Positions 25,930 to 35,150 of a stretch of 64,000 nucleotides of DNA are shown here, piece after piece. The notes beneath the pieces are model-generated. The model did not search any database. It saw only the letters and a list, made by a program, of their open reading frames with translations, and was not told where the DNA came from. A program made the position numbers and the translations under genes. Every line of letters begins with the position of its first letter. Within the stretch, counting starts at the first letter, position 1. Location of the stretch: assembly GCA_964588305.1 (NCBI GenBank), contig CAZPOP010000003.1, positions 97,588 through 161,587 on the forward strand, in the 5' to 3' direction. This DNA is from SM1-73 sp964588305 (GTDB lineage Bacteria > Zixibacteria > MSB-5A5 > SM1-73).

Positions 25930-27636
25930 ATGAAGAAAACAATTGATACAATTGCAGTAGTAATGGGTATCCTGCTTTTTATCCTTATGGATTGCTCAAA
26001 ATTGAAAGATAATCCAAAGCTATCAATGCCTCGAGCGAACCTGCAACGGACTGGTGTTTACAACACAAGGGGAGTCCATGAACTTGGCGGATTAAAGTGG
26101 GAATTCAAGATAGAAGGCGAGATAGTCTCTTCATCTGCCATCATTTCTAATGGAGTCATCTATTGCGGCGCTTCTGATGGTTATCTCCATGCGGTGGAAA
26201 GCAACACTGGACAGGAAAAATGGAGATTCAAAACAGAAGGAACATTGCTTTCCGATCCCACTGTAGTCGATGGTATTGTGTATTTCGGGAGCAATGATGG
26301 CTATCTTTATGCCGTGGACATAAACACCAGACAAGAAAAGTGGAAGTTCAAGACAGAAGACAGGGTGGCGTCTTCTCCTGCCATATCTGATGGAGTGGCA
26401 TATTTTGGTAGTTATAATCGTCTTTATGCGGTGGACATAAATACAGGATATGAAAAATGGGTATTCGAAACAGACGGTCGATTGCGAGGTTTTCCTGCCA
26501 TCCAAGAGGGGCTTATTTATTTCGGGACTAGTACCGAGTGCAGTTCTTCTTTCTATGCATTGGATAAAAGGACAGGTCACGAAAAGTGGAGATTCAAGCT
26601 GGAAGTCCTAATATCAGGATGTTCTTCTCCTGCGATATCCGATGGAACTGTTTGTTTTATGACCACAGATCATTATCTCAATTTAAGAGTTTTTCAACAG
26701 CTCCTTGCGATTGACAGCAATACCGGGCAAGAAAAATGGAGATTCAAAAAAGGATCGTTTTCTGACCCTGCTATTTACAATGGAATCGTCTATTTAGGTA
26801 GCAGTGACGGCTGTTATGCTATCGACATAAGCACGGGACAAGAAAAGTGGAGATTCAAAACCGGCCAGTATGTCTCTTCGCCTTCGATAGCTGATGGAAT
26901 TGTTTATTTTGGAGCCGAGGACAGCTGTCTGTATGCGATTGACGCAAATACAGGACATGAAAAGTGGAGATTCAGAATAGATGCACGGCAGGTCTGTTCT
27001 CCCACCTTAGCGGACGGGGTTGTCTATTTCCAAAGCGGGCTAGATGTTTGGGAACTGTCGACTAACAGAGGGGGCATTCTCTATGCTTTAGAAAGTCGTA
27101 AACTGTATACAAATAATTTGCAGCGACACAAGAAACATGAAACAGCAATCGTGGATGAAAATAGACAAATCGATAGCACTACAACTATCCCTTCTGTCTA
27201 TCAGGGAAGTCTGTTTTTAAATAACTCATATGGTGAAAAAAAGGTTGATATCTATGTCACAGTTTTTGAAAAAGATCATAAAATAAATCAGATACTTTTG
27301 AAAGTGTACAATTATCAAGGCATCTATAACTTTCTGGCTTATGCCCCCGAAATTGATTTCCCCAGATACCCTGATAAACCCTATCCTCAGTGCGGGTTGA
27401 TTACCTGTCTGCCATTAGAATTAGGAAGTGATCTTCCTGCGGCTCTGAAGAAACCACTTCTATACCCGAATACATGGAAGGAGTACGTTTTTCATTATGG
27501 CCCCGATAGGTGCACTGAACGACCCCAGGAGTTCCCCTCTATCTCCGATATACAATCCGGAAAGGCAAAACTATGTATTAGACTTGATGGGCATGCATTT
27601 ACGATAGATAATCTTGAGACACTATCCCAAAGATAA
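25930..27636 (+). CDS. PQQ-type beta-propeller lipoprotein
   Basis: This 568-residue protein starts after AAGGAGG. The signal ends in a lipobox (LLFILMDC), so it is probably lipid-anchored at residue ~24. From about residue 50 to 390 there are at least eight PQQ-like blades, each with GxVYFGS...LYAVDxNTGxEKWRFK. Such propellers occur in BamB and in alcohol dehydrogenases; no catalytic Asp/Glu for PQQ can be assigned, so a scaffold role is more likely. The last ~170 residues (from YQGSLFLNNSYGEKKVDIYV) form an unrecognised domain. Codons are AT-rich, unlike the transporters around it. Confidence 0.88.
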   Translation: MKKTIDTIAVVMGILLFILMDCSKLKDNPKLSMPRANLQRTGVYNTRGVHELGGLKWEFKIEGEIVSSSAIISNGVIYCGASDGYLHAVESNTGQEKWRFKTEGTLLSDPTVVDGIVYFGSNDGYLYAVDINTRQEKWKFKTEDRVASSPAISDGVAYFGSYNRLYAVDINTGYEKWVFETDGRLRGFPAIQEGLIYFGTSTECSSSFYALDKRTGHEKWRFKLEVLISGCSSPAISDGTVCFMTTDHYLNLRVFQQLLAIDSNTGQEKWRFKKGSFSDPAIYNGIVYLGSSDGCYAIDISTGQEKWRFKTGQYVSSPSIADGIVYFGAEDSCLYAIDANTGHEKWRFRIDARQVCSPTLADGVVYFQSGLDVWELSTNRGGILYALESRKLYTNNLQRHKKHETAIVDENRQIDSTTTIPSVYQGSLFLNNSYGEKKVDIYVTVFEKDHKINQILLKVYNYQGIYNFLAYAPEIDFPRYPDKPYPQCGLITCLPLELGSDLPAALKKPLLYPNTWKEYVFHYGPDRCTERPQEFPSISDIQSGKAKLCIRLDGHAFTIDNLETLSQR

Positions 27637-27691
27637 AGAGTCATGATAGTTTGTGGGGTAGAGCTCGAATAATATTCAAAGGAGGAACCAG

Positions 27692-28111
27692 ATGACTAGC
27701 AAAAGCATGGAAGAATTCAGCTTAAGGAATGAATCAAGGCTGTTAGAAAGTCTTCCCAAAGAAAAGGGCGTTTATGCCATAAAATTTAAAAAGAATTTTT
27801 GCAGATTTAAAGGGAAATCAGACATCATGTATTTTGGTTCAACAACAAACGAGAATGGGGGACTACGAACAAGAATTAGATTTTACTTTCACCCCCAAAA
27901 AGGACAAGAAACTAATATAAGAATGCATGAAAAACTAGAACATTACCAACATCACCCTTCAAATTTTCAGATCTCATGGTTTCGCATGAAGGGTAAGAAG
28001 AAAAATGGTAAAAAAGATGGTAATATTAAGGACAAGGAAAAGAAATTACTAAATGAATATGAAGAAAAGCATCTTGAATTACCACCTTGGAATAGAAGTG
28101 GACGGAAATAG
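27692..28111 (+). CDS. GIY-YIG-like nuclease domain protein
   Basis: This 139-residue protein starts after AAAGGAGG. GVYAIKF, then IMYFGSTTN and GLRTRIRFYF, fit the GIY-YIG order: GIY (here GVY), YIG (here YFG), then the catalytic Arg helix. A possible metal Glu lies near LLNEYEEKHLEL. The rest is rich in Lys. GIY-YIG proteins cut DNA in repair, restriction or mobile elements; a lone small one like this has no clear role. It is the third gene of the AT-rich plus-strand group with DUF3883. Confidence 0.65.
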   Translation: MTSKSMEEFSLRNESRLLESLPKEKGVYAIKFKKNFCRFKGKSDIMYFGSTTNENGGLRTRIRFYFHPQKGQETNIRMHEKLEHYQHHPSNFQISWFRMKGKKKNGKKDGNIKDKEKKLLNEYEEKHLELPPWNRSGRK

Positions 28112-28170
28112 TATACCCTCCTGCGTCTGTGACACATAACGCCTAATCTACGGCTTGACTCTTTTCCTCC

Positions 28171-28491
28171 GGGTGGATGTTATCATGCGCCATTTGATTT
28201 TTGTCGAGAATGATAACATCCTCGACGAGCAATATAACACCTTTCAGCGCACTTTACCCCTAGAGAATGATGCAAATATACCACCAAAACAAAGAACAGC
28301 GAAGATGATGAAGGCGGTCTTTGAACCCCCTGTGTCCCCCTTATCAGGGGTACTTAGTTGCGTTCCCTCCCTGATAAGGGAGGGTTAGGGTGGGTTCATG
28401 TTTCCGCTAACTCCTCAGACTATCTTGCCCTTGGCGGGTGTTATCATCCGCCATTTGGTTTTTGTCGAGGATGATAACATCCTCGACGAGC
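28171..28491. repeat. 60-bp direct repeat downstream of MFS gene and its fragment
   Basis: The segments 28171-28230 and 28432-28491 are about 90% identical, both ending in AACATCCTCGACGAGC. Each lies just past an MFS 3' end (the fragment and the intact gene), so both come from one duplication. Confidence 0.75.
28244..28324 (-). pseudogene. Duplicated 3' end of the MFS transporter gene
   Basis: The minus strand encodes SKTAFIIFAVLCFGGIFASF then SRGKVR and stop, nearly identical to the last 27 residues of the intact MFS protein at 28587-29963 (SKTAFIIFTALCFAGIFASL, ARGRLR). Upstream it breaks off into a palindromic repeat. Confidence 0.8.
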
Positions 28492-28586
28492 ACAAGAATC
28501 GCGAAAGTCTCGCAAAGCGGGATCGAAGTTCATCCCGATTTATCGGGGCTTCGCTCCGACAAGCTCTTGCCCTCCCAAAACCTTTC

Positions 28587-29963
28587 TCAGCGCAGCCTGC
28601 CTCTGGCCAGCGACGCAAATATGCCCGCGAAACAGAGGGCCGTAAAGATGATGAATGCTGTTTTCGAACTTGTCAAAAAAAGTTGATAGTTTTCGGGTGT
28701 AATCTCTGCCCTTCCCATGTATACTGCAAACACCAGCATGGCGATGCCCATGCTGAACATCTGCCCGGTCAGCCGCATTGTTCCCACCGTGGCCGAGGCT
28801 ACTCCATAGGATCTCTTTTGAACGGAGCTCATAATCGCATTGGTGTTGGGGGACGAGAAAAGGGCCAAACCAAAGCCAACCACAATCAAGCCAACGATGA
28901 CAAACCCTAAACTGGTATTCTGGCCCAGGAAGGTAAACAGGAAAAGCCCGACCACCGCGAACGACATACCAACAGAAGCCACCACTCTCGGTTCGACTCT
29001 GTCTGAAAGCCTGCCGGCAAGAGGTGAAAAAAGAGCCATCACCACAGGCTGGGACACCAAAATCGTGCCGGCATGTTGAGGACTGAGACCCTTGGTATAC
29101 TGCAGATAGAGGCTCAAAAGAAACCCCACCGCAAAGGTGGCACCGTAATTAATCAGCGCGGCCAGATTGGAGAACGCAAAGACGGTGTTACCTCTGAAAA
29201 GGCGCAGATCGAAAACCGGACTCTTGGCGTTCAACTCCCACTTAACGAATGTCAGGAGTCCCAATCCGCCCAGGACGATCAAGCATACACCGGATAAGGC
29301 CGGTAAACGAGAGAAACCGTACATCATGGCCGGGAGCGTGACCGCATATATCACAGAGCCAGCAAGATCAAATTTCTCTCCCCTTGCCTCGGCCCACTCC
29401 CCTTTCAATTTCCATAAGGTGAAGGCTATTATCAGCAGGCTCAGGGGAACGTTCACAAAAAAGATACTTCGCCAGCCGAGATGCTGCGTCAAGAATCCTC
29501 CGAAAAAAGGCCCTAAGGACAACCCCAGATAGACTGCGGCAACGTTTATTCCCAAAGCCTTACCCCTTTCACCCACAGGATAGACTGATGTCAGAATCGC
29601 TATTCCGGTGCCGAAGATCATGGCCCCTCCGATTCCCTGCAGAATCCGGAAGGAAATAAGCAAGATGGCAGAAGGAGCAATTACCGAGAGGAAAGACGAA
29701 ATGGCATAAGTGAGTATGCCGCATAAGAAGATTCTCTTCCTTCCATGTATGTCTGCTATCCTTCCAAAGGGAACCAAAAACATGGCAGCGGCTAAGAGAT
29801 ATGAGGTGGCAATCCAACTTAACATGACCGCATTCATCGCAAACTCTCTTCCGATCGAGGGGAGCGCGATATTAACGGACGAGCCCATAAAAGGCGTAAG
29901 AAAAGAAGTCAAGGTGGCTACAAGTAAAGCCGGCTTTTTGTACTGGGCATCATCCACAGTCAT
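28587..29963 (-). CDS. MFS drug exporter, DHA2 (14-helix) type
   Basis: This 458-residue protein, ATG after GGAGAGA, opens SFLTPFMGSSVNIALPSIGREF, the motif D1-like start of EmrB/QacA exporters, and has FGRIADIHGRKRIFL (loop 2-3 motif A) and GIGGAMIFGTGIAILTSVYP (motif C-like, typical of drug/H+ antiporters). Fourteen helices can be drawn. Known relatives export drugs, dyes or fatty acids; no adaptor gene is adjacent. The 3' end exists a second time downstream as a fragment. Confidence 0.92.
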   Translation of the reverse strand: MTVDDAQYKKPALLVATLTSFLTPFMGSSVNIALPSIGREFAMNAVMLSWIATSYLLAAAMFLVPFGRIADIHGRKRIFLCGILTYAISSFLSVIAPSAILLISFRILQGIGGAMIFGTGIAILTSVYPVGERGKALGINVAAVYLGLSLGPFFGGFLTQHLGWRSIFFVNVPLSLLIIAFTLWKLKGEWAEARGEKFDLAGSVIYAVTLPAMMYGFSRLPALSGVCLIVLGGLGLLTFVKWELNAKSPVFDLRLFRGNTVFAFSNLAALINYGATFAVGFLLSLYLQYTKGLSPQHAGTILVSQPVVMALFSPLAGRLSDRVEPRVVASVGMSFAVVGLFLFTFLGQNTSLGFVIVGLIVVGFGLALFSSPNTNAIMSSVQKRSYGVASATVGTMRLTGQMFSMGIAMLVFAVYMGRAEITPENYQLFLTSSKTAFIIFTALCFAGIFASLARGRLR

Positions 29964-30092
29964 TCTCTCCGTTTCAATTTATCTGAACGAGCGAGTTTCT
30001 GGGTTTCACTGAATTTGAAGATGGCGGCATTGCAGATTCCGCCCCCGCATGGTGACGGACGAAATCTCCGGTCATGGTCAAGGAGGACTGTT

Positions 30093-31601
30093 TTACGGCT
30101 TACTGCTGGCTGAAAATCGCCTCCTCATTAGCCCTTTCATCTTAACCAAATCGCCAACCATGAGCCTGTCTTTGGTGACCCGGGGTATCGCTTTTCTTAT
30201 CTGCCTGTGGATTCTTCCGGTGCCGATTCCGGGTTTCAAGGGTGCTCTGAAATCTATCCCTTGTGCTGCGGCCAAGAATTCGATGGCCAAGACCTCCTCG
30301 GCGTTGTTGATGATTTCCCTGGCCTTTCTTGCCGCAATGGTTCCCATGCTCACGTGATCTTCCTGGTTGTTGGAGGTGGGAATCGAGTCGACCGAGGCGG
30401 GGTGGGATAACGACTTGTTCTCGGAAACCAGCGATGCGGCCACGGTCTGACCCATCATAAAACCGGAGTTAAGTCCCGGATCCTTGGCTAAAAAGGCGGG
30501 CAGGTCGCTGATCTCGGGATTTATCAAAGCCGCGATCCTTCGTTCGGATATGCTGGCAAGCTCAGAACATGCGATACCCAAAAAATCCAAAGCTAGAGCC
30601 ACCGGCTCTCCGTGAAAATTCCCTCCCGAGATCACCTTGTCCTCATCCGGAAAGATCAAAGGATTGTCTGTGGCAGAATTTATCTCCACATCCAAAACGG
30701 ACCGGACATAGGAAAGAGCATCTCTGACCGCACCGTGAACCTGCGGCATGCAGCGGAAACTGTAAGGGTCTTGAACTTTGGGACAAGCCTTATGAAACTC
30801 CCTGATCTGGCTTTGCCTGGTCAGGTTGATCAGGTTTCGAGCCACCTCTCTCTGACCTTTGTACTTTCTCACTTTCTGAATGTTCTTGTCAAATGCATCT
30901 GGCGTGCACAAAGCGGCTTCCAGGCTTGCAGCCCCGGCCATGTCCGCGAGCTCCGCCAGCCTCTCTGCTTTCAATAGAGACAAAACTCCCAGGCCGGTCA
31001 TCACGCATGTTCCATTGATCAAGGCCAGCCCTTCTTTGGCCCCTAATTTCAAGGACCTGATCCGAGCATTCTTGAGTGCTCGTCGCCCTTCCATCAATTT
31101 CCCTTCATAGAATGCCCAACCTTTTCCCATCGTAACCAATGCAATGAAAGCCAGAGGAGCCAAATCTCCGGACGCGCCAACCGATCCTTTTTCCGGAATC
31201 ATGGGATGAACACCTTTATTTATCATATCTACCAGGGTTTGAATCAATTGTAGCCTCACTCCGGAACAGCCTTTGGCTAATACGTTTGCCCGCAGAAGCA
31301 TCATCGCCCTGACTTCCTCTTCACAGAAGACAGGACCCACGGAAAGAGCATGACTTAAGACTAGATTCTCCTGAAGTTTCTCAATGTCCTTTTTGCTTAT
31401 CCTTTCCCGGCAAAGGTTCCCGAAGCCGGTATTTATCCCGTAGACTATCTTTTCTGTATCAACGATCTTTTCTACATATTTTCTGCACTTATTTATCTTG
31501 GCTATTGCTTTGGGATGAATCCTTACGGCAGCCTTTGCGAAAGCCACTTCTTCGGCCTGTTCTAAAGTCAGATTCTCTCCGTCAATCGATACTGTCTTCA
31601 T
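30093..31601 (-). CDS. hutH: Histidine ammonia-lyase
   Basis: This 502-residue cytosolic enzyme converts L-histidine to urocanate and ammonia. The cofactor-forming triad Ala143-Ser144-Gly145 lies in GSVGASGDLAPLAF, and YGINTGFGNL (54-63) has the catalytic Tyr. Length matches HAL (~500-510). AGAGGAAAC lies before the ATG. The other histidine-degradation genes (hutU, hutI, hutG/F) are not within the window, so either they lie elsewhere or the enzyme serves another MIO-type reaction such as aromatic amino acid deamination. Confidence 0.93.
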   Translation of the reverse strand: MKTVSIDGENLTLEQAEEVAFAKAAVRIHPKAIAKINKCRKYVEKIVDTEKIVYGINTGFGNLCRERISKKDIEKLQENLVLSHALSVGPVFCEEEVRAMMLLRANVLAKGCSGVRLQLIQTLVDMINKGVHPMIPEKGSVGASGDLAPLAFIALVTMGKGWAFYEGKLMEGRRALKNARIRSLKLGAKEGLALINGTCVMTGLGVLSLLKAERLAELADMAGAASLEAALCTPDAFDKNIQKVRKYKGQREVARNLINLTRQSQIREFHKACPKVQDPYSFRCMPQVHGAVRDALSYVRSVLDVEINSATDNPLIFPDEDKVISGGNFHGEPVALALDFLGIACSELASISERRIAALINPEISDLPAFLAKDPGLNSGFMMGQTVAASLVSENKSLSHPASVDSIPTSNNQEDHVSMGTIAARKAREIINNAEEVLAIEFLAAAQGIDFRAPLKPGIGTGRIHRQIRKAIPRVTKDRLMVGDLVKMKGLMRRRFSASSKP

Positions 31602-31758
31602 TTGTTGTTTCCTCTGTTTTCAAAATTCCCTGACGCGAGACCAGTCTCGCTACTCCAACAAAATCCTCTTCTTCGTCACGGACAAGGTGTCCGTTACCAG
31701 CGTGAACCGCAAGCGAACTGTTATCCGCCGCTGCCGGGTCTGCCCGTTCGGGTGCGCC

Positions 31759-32136
31759 TCACTTATTCGGCATCCCTGTTCGAAGATAATATATCATTGG
31801 GGGCCCGATCAGTATTAGTCCGATGCCTGTATACCCTCCCGCGAAACCGTTAAAGTACCTTCCCGTGGCAATTATTGCGACCGTATGCGCAAAACCATTC
31901 AAAATCATAATGCCGGCGTAAACCACGCTCATATAATAGGCCCAGGGTTTATCATTCAGGACAAAATAGAAAAAAACAACCGGAATACAGAAAAGCACCC
32001 AGTTTGTTACCAGGAACCATCCTAACCCAAAGACAGCATCTATCAGAAAGAATCTTCCCCATGTCTCTTCGAAAATATGACCTACATGTCCAACCAACAT
32101 TAACAGGTAGAAAAAGGTGACCTTGTTCTTGATCAT
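31759..32136 (-). CDS. HXXEE-domain membrane protein
   Basis: This 125-residue protein starts 7 nt after GAGGAA. GHVGHIFEETWGRFF contains the HxxEE motif that names the family, in the first helix region, and about four membrane helices follow (TNWVLFCIPVVFFYFVL, YYMSVVYAGIMILNGF, YTGIGLILIGPPMIYYL). Function unknown; the His and Glu residues suggest metal binding. It lies between the ammonia-lyase and aldehyde dehydrogenase genes. Confidence 0.75.
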   Translation of the reverse strand: MIKNKVTFFYLLMLVGHVGHIFEETWGRFFLIDAVFGLGWFLVTNWVLFCIPVVFFYFVLNDKPWAYYMSVVYAGIMILNGFAHTVAIIATGRYFNGFAGGYTGIGLILIGPPMIYYLRTGMPNK

Positions 32137-32305
32137 GAGACTTCCTCATTCTTCACCGGCGCCTCGTCCTTGACGCTCTTTGTGGTAACAGACAAGGTGT
32201 CCGTTACCAACGTAAGGAATTTTAAAAATTCGCAAAAGCAAGCTTTTGCACTCCAAAAAACACTTTTTCAACAGTTCCTTCAACCCCTGCCCCAACGAAA
32301 AAAAA

Positions 32306-33736
32306 CTATTTCTGCAAATTAAGCACCACCATCTTTATATCCGTCATCTCCTCGATGGCAAATTTTAAACCTTCCCTGCCTGTGCCCGATTCTTTGACGC
32401 CACCGTAAGGCATTTGATCTGCCCTGTAAGTGGGAACATCGTTTACGATCACCCCACCAACCTTTATCCCCTTCACTGCCTGAAACGCTTTCTCGATATC
32501 TGAGGTGTAAACGCCGGCCTGCAGACCATAAATCGAATCGTCTACCATGCGAACGGCATCGGAGAAATCGTCAAAAGGAACAAAACAGACCACCGGCGCG
32601 AATATCTCAATCGCCATCACTTTCATATCCGGCTTCACGTTGGTCAGAACCGTGGGATGATAGAAATTCTTTTCTCTTTTTCCGCCGATCAAGATTTTTG
32701 CACCACCCTGTACTGCTTCGTTGACCCAACTCTCGGTTCTTATGGCATCGTCCTCTGTGATCATGGGCCCCACGTCTGTTTCCGGATCCACAGGGTCGCC
32801 CAATTTCAATTTCTTCGTGCTTTCCAGAAATCTATGAGTGAACTCATCAAACAGTTTTTTATGGATATAAATTCTCTGAATGGAGATACAAACCTGACCG
32901 GCATATGCGAAACTCCCTCCCACACAGCGCGGTATCGCTAAGCCCAGATCAGCCGTCTCGTCGATAATGCAGGCGGAGTTCGATCCTAATTCTAAGGTAA
33001 CCTTCTTCAGACCGGATTTCGCTTTAATATCTCTCCCCACCGGAGGACTGCCGGTGAAGGTGATCATGGAGAGTCGTTCATCCGTTACCAGCCAATTGCC
33101 GACCGTTGCTCCGGAGCCTATGAGTATATTCAGAGCGCCATCCGGAAGGCCAGCATCCATCAGTATCTCACCCAATCTCAGGGAAGTCAGGGGAGTCATG
33201 GAGGCTGGTTTCAAAACCACAGAACATCCAGCAGCGATGGCCGGGGCAAGCTTATGCGCAACCAGATTTAAAGGATAATTGAAAGGGGTAATCGCACCGA
33301 CTATTCCCACAGGAACGCGAAGATAGAACCCTACTCTTTTTTCTCCGCCAATGGCAGCATCCATGGGGACGGTTTCACCGTGAATCGACTTTGCCTCCTC
33401 TGAAGCAAACTTGAAGGTCTGAACACTTCTTTCCACCTCGGCTTTGGCATGCTTCCAGGCTTTGCCAGCTTCGGTGGCGATTATCCTGGTGATCTCATCC
33501 TTATTTTTTTCTATGCTCTCAGACGTCCTCTCTAAGATCTTTGACCTTTGATAAGCAGGCAGATTAGACAGCAGAGAAAAACCATCCTGAGCTGCTTTTA
33601 TGGCTTTCTCGAAGATTTCCCTATCAACCACCGGCACTGATCCAATCACCTCGCCGTTGAACTTGTTGGTCACTTCCAGGAATTGTTTTCCTTCTATCCA
33701 TTTCCCTCCGATCAGGGTCTTATATTTGTGTGGCAT
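32306..33736 (-). CDS. NAD(P)-dependent aldehyde dehydrogenase
   Basis: This 476-residue enzyme oxidises an aldehyde to the acid. Catalytic residues are present: Glu249 in TLELGSNSA and Cys283 in GQVCISIQRIY; FTGSPPVG (227-234) is the dinucleotide-binding turn, and ITPFNYPLN carries the oxyanion Asn. ELGSNS rather than ELGGNS, and GQVCISIQRIY, place it near the lactaldehyde / non-phosphorylating glyceraldehyde-3-phosphate dehydrogenase branch. Substrate is not certain. GCGAGGATACC precedes the ATG. Confidence 0.93.
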   Translation of the reverse strand: MPHKYKTLIGGKWIEGKQFLEVTNKFNGEVIGSVPVVDREIFEKAIKAAQDGFSLLSNLPAYQRSKILERTSESIEKNKDEITRIIATEAGKAWKHAKAEVERSVQTFKFASEEAKSIHGETVPMDAAIGGEKRVGFYLRVPVGIVGAITPFNYPLNLVAHKLAPAIAAGCSVVLKPASMTPLTSLRLGEILMDAGLPDGALNILIGSGATVGNWLVTDERLSMITFTGSPPVGRDIKAKSGLKKVTLELGSNSACIIDETADLGLAIPRCVGGSFAYAGQVCISIQRIYIHKKLFDEFTHRFLESTKKLKLGDPVDPETDVGPMITEDDAIRTESWVNEAVQGGAKILIGGKREKNFYHPTVLTNVKPDMKVMAIEIFAPVVCFVPFDDFSDAVRMVDDSIYGLQAGVYTSDIEKAFQAVKGIKVGGVIVNDVPTYRADQMPYGGVKESGTGREGLKFAIEEMTDIKMVVLNLQK

Positions 33737-34204
33737 GGTATCCTCGCTTTTCCGCCAGAGGCGGATCTGTCTATGACAGACAAATAATGGTTAAACAAAT
33801 TTTCCACAATATAATTCGAGAAGACCCCCTGGTCAAGGAGCAAATAAGGCACGGTTGCGTCCACTTATGTGGTATGGTTAGTTTCGCCAAGGTTCATTCT
33901 GGGCTTGGGGTCATTTCCCAGCAGGAAGGCAGACCTTCACGGTTTGCCGCCAAGCCGTAAAGGCTCGGCTACGCGATCAAATAATGTGTGGAAAATCAAT
34001 AAGTCACAACCCTCACCACAAGATAACAAAATCAATCAAACAAGAAATTCGAAAAAAACTTATTCTTACCTCGGTTCTTAAACCCCGGGGTATCAACCAC
34101 ACACCTAAAATCTCGCCAGTACCAATAACTTGGGACGCATCCATAAGACAGAGATGGGTCGGCCAAGTCTTTCCGCATGCAATCCGACTTATCAGGTTTC
34201 AGTA
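33737..34204. other. Intergenic region with bipartite palindrome
   Basis: This 468-bp gap holds a two-hairpin element at 33751-33780, adjacent to the aldehyde dehydrogenase start; I see nothing else I can support. Confidence 0.5.
33751..33780. repeat. Bipartite palindrome (REP-like)
   Basis: TCCGCC-AGA-GGCGGA (33751-33765) is followed at once by TCTGTC-TAT-GACAGA (33766-33780). It has the same design as the element at 51768-51797. Confidence 0.8.
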
Positions 34205-35044
34205 TCATCTATTTTGTGATTCTATCCCCCAGGAGAATGAAAAACTGAGCTTATGAGACCCCTGCAGAACCGGATGGTTCAGGTAGGCATAATCCGCGGT
34301 CATTCTCTCAAAATCAAATCCAACTCCAAAAGCATAGCGGGCGGGTGAGGTTTGAATGCCGAATCTTACGGGAAGATTCTTGATAAGCTCCACTTCTTGA
34401 CCGAAATGAAGTTGCCCTTTGTTCCTTTCATCATAAGAAAAATCAAGAGCCAAAGTCACTTCTTCAAAGGCGAACACTGAAACGCCGGATGATAAGATGG
34501 TTGGTATGTCATCAGAATTGTCCAGAAGCTCCGGTTGATTGAAATTCTTAACCACCGCTCCTATTTGAACATTGTCACGAATTCTGGCCACCGCTCCAAA
34601 ATCCATTCCCAGAGCCGAAAGAGCCTTGTAGGTTTCCGAGAAAGACACCCGCATGTATTTGGAACTCAGACCAAGCGACAGATAATCCTTCAACCGGTAT
34701 CCAAGTGCAAAGGTCAAAACCATCTCCTGATAATAATTCGCTTTCCCGAAAACATAAGTCCCCGCGCCGAGAGAAAAGGATTTAAGAGGATAGACCAAAT
34801 ACAACTCTTTTTCCGAAAGCTCGTCTAACTCAAAAAGCCGGGAAAGGCTGGCTTGAAATCCTGTTTGATTGAAAAATCCTAACCCTGCTGGGTTTGAAGA
34901 GATAACCGAGGCTTCGTCTGCCAAAGCCACAGTCGCATAACCCAGGCTTAAGGTTTTGGCACTTGAGCCGCAATCGTCAAATGCCGCCATGGTGGGAATG
35001 GAATGAAGAGAGAGAATCAAGAAAAAGAAAAAAAACTTCCTCAT
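34205..35044 (-). CDS. PorV/UPF0164-like outer-membrane beta-barrel protein
   Basis: This 279-residue protein has a signal peptide (MRKFFFFFLILSLHSIPTMA) and then SSAKTLSLGYATVALADEAS plus SSNPAGLGFF, the signature start of the PorV/FadL-like group (also annotated UPF0164). Beta-strand alternation continues to the end (LSFSFSWGIESQNR). In Bacteroidetes PorV helps T9SS cargo leave the cell; here three such proteins are in the window. CAGGTGAC precedes the ATG. Individual function is not assigned. Confidence 0.8.
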   Translation of the reverse strand: MRKFFFFFLILSLHSIPTMAAFDDCGSSAKTLSLGYATVALADEASVISSNPAGLGFFNQTGFQASLSRLFELDELSEKELYLVYPLKSFSLGAGTYVFGKANYYQEMVLTFALGYRLKDYLSLGLSSKYMRVSFSETYKALSALGMDFGAVARIRDNVQIGAVVKNFNQPELLDNSDDIPTILSSGVSVFAFEEVTLALDFSYDERNKGQLHFGQEVELIKNLPVRFGIQTSPARYAFGVGFDFERMTADYAYLNHPVLQGSHKLSFSFSWGIESQNR

Positions 35045-35150
35045 GTCACCTGTCTGCAGTGCGAACTTGGAGTGCAGAGTTTCAGCTTTGCCTTAAGATG
35101 TTTTCCTATAGCCTTAATGCACCTTCGAAAAACCCGATTGTCGATCGGAA

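Larger units (their letters stand above)
28112..28586. other. Repeat-rich intergenic region
   Basis: This 475-bp region between two converging genes holds a direct repeat (28171-28230 and 28432-28491) containing the hairpin GTCGAGGATG-ATAA-CATCCTCGAC, a palindrome CTCCCTGATAAGGGAG near 28368, a copied 3' end of the neighbouring MFS gene, and a nested element at ~28505-28570 also present at 47.4 kb. Confidence 0.75.
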
